A program made the translations under genes and the position numbers. The notes under the pieces were generated by a model. It searched no databases and was not told the DNA's origin. It saw only the letters and a program-made list of their open reading frames with translations. A stretch of 64,000 nucleotides of DNA from Eleginops maclovinus (taxonomy: Eukaryota > Chordata > Actinopteri > Perciformes > Eleginopidae), in the NCBI RefSeq assembly GCF_036324505.1, contig NC_086358.1, positions 3,526,868 through 3,590,867 on the forward strand, written 5' to 3'. Each line of letters opens with the position of its first letter. Positions within the stretch are counted from its first letter, which is position 1. Positions 23,301-64,000 of the stretch are shown here, in pieces.

Positions 23301-24754
23301 CTTTTGTTTAAGGGTGTTTTAAAGCCACTTTTTGCCACTCTAATAGAAATATCTTGTTTGTCTGTGTGCAGAAAGGACCTGTGATAAAGCTGGTCCACAT
23401 CAAGAGTCAGACGTCTGTATCTCTGCCCGTCTACACCTCCAACCTGAACAGCCTCACCGCGCTGGAGGACGCTCAGAAACAGGCAGAGACCGCCAAGAAA
23501 GAGGTGAGAGCGACTCATTCACACTGAAATATCAATCTGATTGTCTTTAAAGGAACTGTGAATAACCAGCGGCTGTGTTTGTGTTTCTCAGGCTGTGGCT
23601 AAAAAGCGGGCAAAGAGAAGCAAAAAGGCGGAGGAGGCTAAGAAAAGCAAGGATACGGAGGAGGTGAAGACAACCGAGGGGACAGAGGAAGAAATCCCAC
23701 AGCTGGTTCCCGTTGGAACACCAAGCAAGAAGGCTAAACTGGAGGTCAGTGAGTCACAGCTGCAGGAATGAGTTAGCATTTCACCATGGATTAGATGCCT
23801 GAAATAAGGCCTGTGGTTAACACGAGGTGAAGAGATGATTTGTACGACATAAAAGTTCTCTCTCATCCTGGTTTCACGGGTTCCTCCTCTTTTGTTTGCG
23901 CACAATCTAAAATCTGCACCGTAGGAAATCCGGCTGACTGTGAGGTGTTTGATCCGGACATTAACTGGTGCTATAAAGACTCAATGTAAATCCAGACGGT
24001 CCTCCTCTGCTGTGGAGCCTGTCTCGCTACATCTTTGATACACAACGTGTTCACTTTAAAAATACCTGCATTTCTGCTGCTTGTACTACAGCGCTTCTGT
24101 AGGCAGCAGCATGATACCACTCGACTCACTCTTGATGTACAGGATGTTATGACCTATTTCACCACCTGAAGAGCCACTAGAGACCTCATTAAACCCCCCA
24201 CTCATCAATATCCAAAGCTTCCATGTGGCTTAAAAACTGCAGTTGCTAACAAGTGTTTCAATGAGACGAATAAACGGCACCATGCCCAACGTTAGCCGCC
24301 TTCAGCTTAGCGCTGGTGAAGTCATGTGACCGTGCTGTAGTTCCTTTTACAGCTTAAAGTTAGCTTTATATTTATGGCGATTGCACTTAATGTCACAAAC
24401 ATCGTAAAGTGGTGTTAATGTGGAGATTACCCTGCTGAATAAAACCTGTAGGTATCATAAAAATGAGGCCTTGTTTTCTGAAACCCCGTTGCTTTTGTCG
24501 AGGGAGCGATGCTGACCTCCGGGTCGGCCCATGAAAATGCATCATCACTGCAGCACTCTTACAATATCTCATCTGACTCATTGTGTGTCTTTCTCTCTTT
24601 GCAGAAGACATCCAAGAAGAAGAAGCAGCTGGAGAAGGCGCCCAGGACGGCTGCAGGGAAGAAAGGAAGGAAACCACAAAACAAAATAAACAAGAAAGGC
24701 GGCAAGGCCGAGTCCAAAAAAGAAAAGAAAAGGAAAGTGCCCAGAGTGAAGTGA
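20387..24754 (+). CDS. rsl1d1: ribosomal L1 domain-containing protein 1
   Basis: Nucleolar protein with a ribosomal L1-like fold (human RSL1D1/CSIG), implicated in ribosome biogenesis and in proliferation and senescence control. Coding exons: 20387-20425, 20672-20811, 21424-21562, 22051-22199, 22601-22702, 23083-23176, 23372-23503, 23592-23744, 24605-24754. Total 1098 nt, 365 aa, in frame. Residues about 12-240 form the L1 domain ([15 protein letters not shown] start, [68 protein letters not shown]). Residues about 255-365 are a Lys/Glu-rich, probably disordered nucleolar tail ending KKRKVPRVK. It is shorter than human RSL1D1 (about 490 aa) because the tail is short. It follows gspt1 directly, as in human 16p13. 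Four introns contain copies of one structured element. Confidence 0.93.
21167..21284 (+). ncRNA. candidate H/ACA-like element, copy A (rsl1d1 intron 2)
   Basis: About 118 nt. The 5' hairpin is closed by GCACCA/TGGTGC with an inner CCGG/CCGG stem separated by unpaired pockets. A single-stranded hinge (ATAAAGATTCAACG) follows, then a 3' hairpin with CTCC/GGAG and AGA/TCT, then ACA three nt before the end (TCTACAACT). The H box is imperfect. Size, order and sense orientation in an intron of a nucleolar-protein gene fit an H/ACA snoRNA. It could instead be a duplicated intronic repeat. Confidence 0.4.
22302..22418 (+). ncRNA. candidate H/ACA-like element, copy B (rsl1d1 intron 4)
   Basis: About 117 nt with the same layout as copy A. 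The outer stem is GCACC/GGTGC. The inner stem is GTCCG/CGGAC, so the sequence differs from copy A while pairing is kept. The hinge is ATAAAGATTCAATG, the 3' hairpin CAGAC/GTCTC with CTCC/GGAG, and the end is CTACATCT. Closest to copy D. Confidence 0.4.
22793..22910 (+). ncRNA. candidate H/ACA-like element, copy C (rsl1d1 intron 5)
   Basis: About 118 nt and virtually identical to copy A through the core from GCACCA to CTACAACT. Similarity extends into both flanks (ATAGACTAACAA before, TTTGAAACACAAC after). The duplicated unit is therefore longer than the foldable core. Confidence 0.4.
22974..23036. repeat. short palindromic MITE-like remnant
   Basis: GTTTCCACTGC at 22974-22984 is the reverse complement of GCAGTGGAAAC at 23026-23036, with inner arms GGTAC/GTACC. 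The TTTCCACTG...GGTACC arrangement recurs in teleost foldback repeats. Confidence 0.55.
23916..24034 (+). ncRNA. candidate H/ACA-like element, copy D (rsl1d1 intron 8)
   Basis: About 119 nt. The outer stem is GCACC/GGTGC and the inner stem TCCGG/CCGGA. The hinge is ATAAAGACTCAATG; the 3' hairpin and CTACATCT end match copy B. Upstream flank TTTGTTTGCGCA is also shared with copy B. Confidence 0.4.
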
Positions 24755-26685
24755 TTCTCCTCCTCACACCCTCAACATGGACATTTTACACAGGACCAGA
24801 TGGTCCACATATATTCCCTCTGTTTTGTGTCGTTATGCCTGGATGATGCAGAATATAAAGTTTGTTATGTGAAATTAACTTTGGCTCTGTCGTGTTCTCT
24901 AAAAGCTTTCTCTCTCTTTAATCATAGAAGAGGAAGAACAGGCCGAGCTAATATTGCTAACAATGGCTCTGTGTTATGTGACAGGGCTCTGAAACTAGTG
25001 AAGCTTAGGAGTGCAGCCCTTCTCAACATAATGAAAGCTGCATTGTACCTCTACAGTTTTCAAGGTCGTTTCAGGGACTTCCTTGTGAAAAGATAAAGGT
25101 TGAGACCGTTTGTAGCTCAGTATCAGTTTGTTTGTTGCTGAATGAGTGTTTCCTAAATTCCTGACCTTTTTCTGTCTAATCTAAGTTTACATGAACAGTA
25201 ACATCCTGATTGCATAAAGCAAATGAGCAGAAAGTGTTTTTGCGTTACGTGAATTAAAACATTTGTGACATCCCAACTTGTACTTTCGACCAGCTTGTTT
25301 TTTGAAGTTAACCTGTGTACCTACATTTCCTTCCTTTTCCAACCTGTCTGAATTTCACCTGTTTGAAGGGGGCTGCATTTATGTCCAGTTGGTACTCATT
25401 TTTCCAATTATTCCGGCACTACATGAACGCAGCATACTTGTACTGTACCTGTGGCTGTCCAGCTCAAAAATGATGACCTTATGATGCTTATGATGGCTGT
25501 CCGGTGCTGGAAGTGTTTTAATTTAAGATATTTCATCATCACCACAGCCTTGGGTTTAATCCCAGTTCTGAACGCTGTTTCCTCACCTTTTGTGTCCTCG
25601 AACACATGCAGGGTATTATCCTTGACACCTGTTGGTTGATGGGAGTCATGTATATATCTGCCGACTGTATCTGATGTCGTCCCTTTGTTCAGGTTATCCT
25701 CTGGTTTGTGCAGCTGCTATACAGCTGCAACTACATTACCCATAAGGCTTTGCGCTTATAAGGCTACAAGTGGAAAATATAATCTGCTCTGAGACACTGA
25801 AATATGAATTTATGAAGAACATCTTGATTAGTTAGTTGAAAGTAGCTAGGTACATTTACACAAGTACTCTACTTATTTGTGGGATTTTTAGGGACTTGTT
25901 GATTCTTTCCATTTTATCTTTAAGCCTACTGCATTTTAAAAAAGCCAATATGGTTATCTTTGCTTCATTTCATTTGATTTTGACTGTTATAGGTAGTCAA
26001 AGTTAAATCACTCGACATTTCTCAGCTGTGATGGGCACATAAACGCATCAAAAATCAAAATGTGCCATGATTAGTATTTTATTAGTACTATTTGGATGCC
26101 AAGACTTCAAAATGCATCGTTTAATTTGATGCATATGTTTCTGAATAACGAGTCCCTTATTTTTGTGCTAATATTTCTGTAGTTCTACTGAGGCGTGTCA
26201 CACAGCAGGTTTACAGTTAAGTGTTTCTCCTTATAATTAAGTGCAGGATCTTCTTCCCCTCTGGGTGTAATGTGACAGGATTATGAGCCGATCAGAGGTG
26301 ATGATGTCGCTGTCAACAGGTGGGTCTGTATTCTTCTGAGTGTGGGAGTGGTGGGTCATCTGGAATTACAGAGTCACGGTTCCTGAGCAGAGAGACTCAT
26401 CCTGCAGACCTTCAGCGTTCCTCACACACAGAGAGAGCGAGAGAGAGCGAGAGAGGAGCTGCTCTGTGAGGCTGCAGGGAGGAGGCACTGACTCAGGACC
26501 GGACCGGCTCTGACGGTATGACAGCATTCATTTAATTTAATAGTTATTTCTACAGAATGAAAACCCTCCTCTGTAGACTGCAGCTTGGCAATTTAAATAC
26601 AAAATAATATGTATATTTACCAGCTACTAAGGCATACAACAGGCCTACTATTCTGTCACACTTATGCATGCTATAGATTAGTGTT

Positions 26686-26733
<48 letters not shown>

Positions 26734-27336
26734 GCATTGCATGATCTTATCACCTGATTAAAGTCTTCAAATTGGACAACATGAACACATACGTATTATC
26801 GAGCAGTCATTATGCATGCATTTGCACATCAAAAGGACATTATTGATCTAATTCAATTGTTTTATCTGCAGACTAAATTCCCACCTCTAGCAACTTCCTG
26901 GAAATTAACTTAAAGTAGAATATAGTATTTTAACACTTTAAATGACTTATCTGAAGCGAACGTGCTTCAATTTGTCAGCTCGGTGTAACCTAAAGCAGTT
27001 TATTCATAATTTATTCAGAGAAATGCATATCGTTTTGTTAACATTACTCCTGACTAATGACAAAAACAGAAAAATGAGTAACCAAGAGGGGGGTTTACAT
27101 TTAGTTACAGTTGTTCTAAAATAAAACAATGTTACAGGTTATAATAATAATACACAAATCAATAAAGAATTACATTTAAAAAATATAAAAAATGACATGA
27201 AATCAATAAAAACTCACATGAAAATAAATAGTGCATAAATAATAAACAGCATGATTATCTGTGAGTATATGCACACAATTACAAGGTGTATCTGTGGTGT
27301 ATTCAGAGCCTTTATTCTTGTGTTTCTGTTTCTCAG
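24755..27336. other. rsl1d1 3' UTR, intergenic DNA and pirt-like 5' exon
   Basis: AATATA at 24852-24857 is a possible weak poly(A) signal of rsl1d1. 24900-26250 shows no gene that I can support; 25843-25950 resembles a degraded GTACTTGAGTA-type repeat. 26280-26515 looks like the promoter and non-coding first exon of the pirt-like gene: it ends CTGACG|GTATGA, a plausible donor at 26516. An (AC)n lies at 26690-26732. Confidence 0.45.
25730..25748 (+). promoter_or_regulatory. weak ZNF143/STAF-like motif
   Basis: ACTACATTACCCATAAGGC resembles the ZNF143 site ACTACAATTCCCAGCATGC but departs at several positions. No gene start is nearby. Confidence 0.25.
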
Positions 27337-27378
27337 ATTGCAGAAACAAACTGTTGTGTCCCTCGTCTGAAGGAACCC

Positions 27379-27684
27379 ATGGAGGAATTTGGAGAAGACT
27401 CGTTTCCAGAAGACTCCGGGAGGCAGCGCCTGTTTCCAGACTCTGCAGGGGCCTCCGTCTGGGCCCCCCTGCACAAAGCCATCATCGTGCTGGTGATGGG
27501 CTCTCTGATGTGTGCAGCGGGGGGGCTCCTCTACCTGCTGCTGTCTCTGGGGGTGACGGACACCTCCCGCTCCGTGGCCTCCGCCTGCCTCTCGTTGGGG
27601 CTGGTGCTGGTGCTGATGGGGCTGATGTGGATCCCGGTGCTGAAGGAGAGGCAGAGGAGGAAGGGATACTGCCAGGCGGCGTGA
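27379..27684 (+). CDS. pirt: Pirt-like two-TM protein (phosphoinositide-interacting TRP regulator)
   Basis: 101 aa in one coding exon; acceptor TTTCTCAG at 27336 and ATG 42 nt later. TM1 is about residues 32-56 (AIIVLVMGSLMCAAGGLLYLLLSLG). TM2 is about 66-88, with CLSLGLVLVLMGLMWIPVL directly followed by the basic KERQRRKG. This closely parallels the end of PIRT ([23 protein letters not shown]), where the basic cluster binds phosphoinositides and the protein tunes TRPV1/TRPM8 in sensory neurons. The protein is shorter than mammalian PIRT (about 137 aa) at both ends. A non-coding first exon plus a single coding exon, and the tmem238-family gene next door, match human 17p. Another small two-TM family cannot be excluded. 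Confidence 0.6.
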   Translation: MEEFGEDSFPEDSGRQRLFPDSAGASVWAPLHKAIIVLVMGSLMCAAGGLLYLLLSLGVTDTSRSVASACLSLGLVLVLMGLMWIPVLKERQRRKGYCQAA

Positions 27685-28704
<1,020 letters not shown>

Positions 28705-29169
28705 ATGTCCACACCTGTGCAGCTGGAGCCGGTCATGGAGAGGAGTTATGGGGGGGTGGGCCGCTGTAAATGCTCCTTCTGGTTCGCCGTGGCCCACGAC
28801 ATACTGGGGACCTTCCTCATGCTGGTGGGGGTGTTCGGAGGACTGGTCGTCCATGATTTGTTCATCTACGCAGGGGCCATCGTCATCTTCCTCAGCCTCA
28901 TCTGGTGGGTGTTCTGGTACTCTGGGAATATAGACGTCCCCCCCGAGGAGCTGGAGGACGACGTGGGTAAGATAAGGCTGAAGAACCAGAGGCTGAGCCG
29001 GGCCATGAGGCAGATGTCGGACCGGTTTTCCTCCAGGATCAGGAACTCTTTCAGGAGGAGTAGACCTTCAAACACTGAGGTGTCGCTGTCCACCACCTTT
29101 GACAGCAACATGTCTTCTCCATCCACATCTCCATCCAAAGACCTTGTGAGGGACACCTTATCAATATGA
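28705..29169 (+). CDS. tmem238l: TMEM238-family two-TM protein
   Basis: 154 aa, single coding exon. The N-terminal GRCKCSFWFAVAHDILG leads into TM1 (about residues 25-49) and TM2 (about 52-73, FIYAGAIVIFLSLIWWVFWY). Then comes the family hallmark WYSGNI and an acidic PPEELEDD. The C-terminal half (80-154) is basic then Ser/Thr-rich, cytosolic and probably disordered. TMEM238 has the same layout (GRC..., LLIYSGALLVFLSL, WYTGNI). I favour tmem238l over tmem238 because it is adjacent to a pirt-like gene, as in human 17p. The frame is open upstream from 28492, but ATG 28705 follows a CA repeat and begins the conserved part. The molecular function is not established. Confidence 0.75.
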   Translation: MSTPVQLEPVMERSYGGVGRCKCSFWFAVAHDILGTFLMLVGVFGGLVVHDLFIYAGAIVIFLSLIWWVFWYSGNIDVPPEELEDDVGKIRLKNQRLSRAMRQMSDRFSSRIRNSFRRSRPSNTEVSLSTTFDSNMSSPSTSPSKDLVRDTLSI

Positions 29170-29620
29170 ACCTCAGAATCATTCTGAACTTGGACTTATT
29201 TGTTTGTATTTGCACATTTTTCTGGTGACAGTGATTTTGTGTGTGTGTGTGTGTGTTTGCTCTGCTAACGTGCTGAAGTCTTGTCCAGATAACATCCCCA
29301 TGTCCGTTTCTAACTGATAAGATGTAAACTTTGCACACTAACAGAATTGCAAAACTGGAAACCACAGCATACACATCTGTCACTATTATGGTGTATTCAT
29401 GAATTTTGCAAGGGTTTTGGTGACTGTAAATAGAAAATAAATGGTATTTTAACAGATTTGTTTTTGTGAAGCTGACTTTTTTTTGGATGAAATGTGACTG
29501 GAAGCTTCCTTTTTGAGGTGGGAATTTACAGAACGCAGCAATAATGACACATCTGACAGTTTTTACTTATTTATTTGACGAATAATGCTACGAATCCTTT
29601 ATAATCTCATCTGTTTTACA

Positions 29621-29626
29621 AATAAA
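29621..29626 (+). terminator. poly(A) signal AATAAA, tmem238l-like gene
   Basis: Second of two canonical hexamers after the stop codon (the other is 29436-29441). Either could be used. Confidence 0.45.
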
Positions 29627-29962
29627 GTTTACAATGTTCTGCCTTACCAAAGTATTTGTGTAGTTCTGTGGTTGTCATCACATGCAGTGTTTCAATTGGC
29701 TTCAAAGGTTTGCACATGATCACAGATTACACATGCTTGTGTTTAACATGTGTAAATCATTCAAGGCAGGAACAAAGAGACCGCTGACAAGAGAAGAGTA
29801 AAGAGAAATATCAGCTTTCAGATAAAAAGCGCACATTCCTTGTTAATCATTTTCAAAATAAGCTCCTTTCAGGGTTAAGTTTCCGAATGTTAGCATGCCA
29901 GTAAAGTAATCTGAAGTTATCTAAAGATATCTTAATCTGTTTGTGATCCTCTAATAAAACTG

Positions 29963-30082
<120 letters not shown>

Positions 30083-30932
30083 ATGTTGGATTAGATATGA
30101 CCAAAGTGATCACAGTGCAGATTTAACGGATGACTCTCAGGTCATCTGATTCCCGCTAATCGAGCTATGTGATAATCATATCTGATTGAGGTTTATGTTA
30201 CACATGGCGTAGCATTTTGCCTGTGGTTGGTTTTCTAAGATAAGGGTTGTTTCTGCAGGTTAGAGTTAGGCCAAGTGAAGGACACACAATTATTGATTAA
30301 AATGTCAATAGCTTTGAATGTGTTTGTTATAATTATTAAACAAATTGAAGCTAAACCTGAAAAAAAGGGTTAAGGAATTCATCCTGAGCTAGTGGATGAT
30401 TAACAGAGAATTAATTTCCTAACAAACAAACACCAGATATATATATATATTTATTTTTACCACAAGAGCTCTGGGGTGTGTTCATGTGATATTCTTTTTG
30501 TCTAAATGTGGCTTTAATTTATGTTGTAACTGATGTCGTTCTTAAAATATGTTTTCTTGCATGTTATGATTTTTTTTTGGGCCAATATTCACACTTTCAT
30601 TGTATTCATTTTTATGTAATACTCCCAGGCTTTAATTCGCATTGTATAACAGTTATTAAATAAATTCAATATTCTTAAATTAAACCCTCACCGTTAATTG
30701 TTATTCTTATTCTGTAGAATTCTCATTAAATGCATACTTAGATGCATCCATATTTAGACTTACAATTTTACCTGACTAAAATATACAAATGAAGTCCTTT
30801 TTTGCAAACAAAAAACGTGCCTCAAATATATATACACAGAAATACACAGACACATCGCGGATCAAATGTCTTATTATCAAATATATGCATTTAAATGGTT
30901 ATTCTGTAGTTTCGGAACGCTTTTAACAAAGA

Positions 30933-30952
30933 ACTACAACTCCCATCATGCA
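30933..30952 (+). promoter_or_regulatory. ZNF143/STAF motif in the snx29 promoter
   Basis: ACTACAACTCCCATCATGCA is close to the consensus ACTACAATTCCCAGCATGC. TTTCCGGT (ETS) follows immediately and GTCATGTGAC (MiT/USF E-box) is at 30982-30991. It is about 430 bp upstream of the snx29 ATG, a typical housekeeping arrangement. Confidence 0.55.
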
Positions 30953-31378
30953 TTTCCGGTCATATGACGGCTGTGTGTTGTGTCATGTGACCTTGACACA
31001 GCTCTGTCAGCGCGTTTCCCTTTTTTCGCAGTGCCATAGACTGCTAACTGAGAAACAGCTAGTTTCTCTTTTAGACAAACACCTCTCTTTTTGACAGGTT
31101 GTTTAATGGATAAGAAACTCGACTCCCGCGTTTGCGTTTCACATTTTGTCGGCTTCCCGGGCTTTCTACAACTCTTTCATGTCAGCTTGTGGTAGACTCC
31201 CGGCAGGCCTCTCTGTTCACCGGGGGAGCATCAGTACTCACGCCGCCCTAGGGTGCTTGCCGCTCGGCCACTGAGGCAGCATGGGCCCGGTGTATCGCTA
31301 GCCTCTGGATAAAAGCTGGCAAATTTAGGGGAAGTGTTTTAGCTTGGATGCTTCTGCTACCGGTGACTGGCTGTCACA

Positions 31379-64000
<32,622 letters not shown>

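Overview
This window is vertebrate nuclear DNA, almost certainly from a ray-finned (probably percomorph) fish. The genes are spliced with GT-AG introns. Long (CA/TG)n microsatellites are everywhere. The repeats are typical of teleosts: tRNA-derived SINEs, Tc1-like and hAT elements, and TTAA-flanked MITEs. All seven genes found lie on the + strand. No CRISPR, operon or other prokaryotic feature is present.

Layout. 798-2743 tomm22 (outer-membrane protein import receptor, 4 coding exons). 4521-8162 dmc1 (meiotic RecA-family recombinase, 13 coding exons). 8944-19178 gspt1 (eRF3a translation-termination GTPase, 14 coding exons; intron 1 carries a 1.6-kb Tc1-like transposon). 20387-24754 rsl1d1 (nucleolar ribosomal-L1-domain protein, 9 coding exons; introns 2, 4, 5 and 8 each carry a related, foldable element of about 118 nt). 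27379-27684 a pirt-like two-TM protein. 28705-29169 a tmem238-family protein (tmem238l-like). 31379-62870 the first 14 coding exons of snx29, which runs off the right edge before its PX domain. Every exon set listed keeps one open frame across its junctions; I assembled and frame-checked each by hand.

The genes do not form a pathway. They are ubiquitous housekeeping genes (protein import, translation termination, ribosome biogenesis, trafficking) plus one meiotic gene and two small membrane-protein genes. From general knowledge, their human counterparts lie on three chromosomes: TOMM22/DMC1 on 22q13, GSPT1/RSL1D1/SNX29 on 16p13, and PIRT/TMEM238L on 17p. The window therefore looks like a piece of the ancestral linkage shared by human 16, 17 and 22.

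Best leads. (1) Four copies of a candidate H/ACA-like RNA element in rsl1d1 introns, all in sense orientation, with stem pairing kept by different bases in different copies. (2) A hAT insertion whose 8-bp target duplication copies the snx29 exon 9 splice donor. (3) A nearly identical inverted repeat of about 77 bp flanking snx29 exons 12-13. (4) Exons whose acceptor or donor is fused to long (UG)n/(AC)n tracts. (5) A Tc1-like element of the IR/DR type, and a deleted derivative of a DD36E-spaced mariner-like element.
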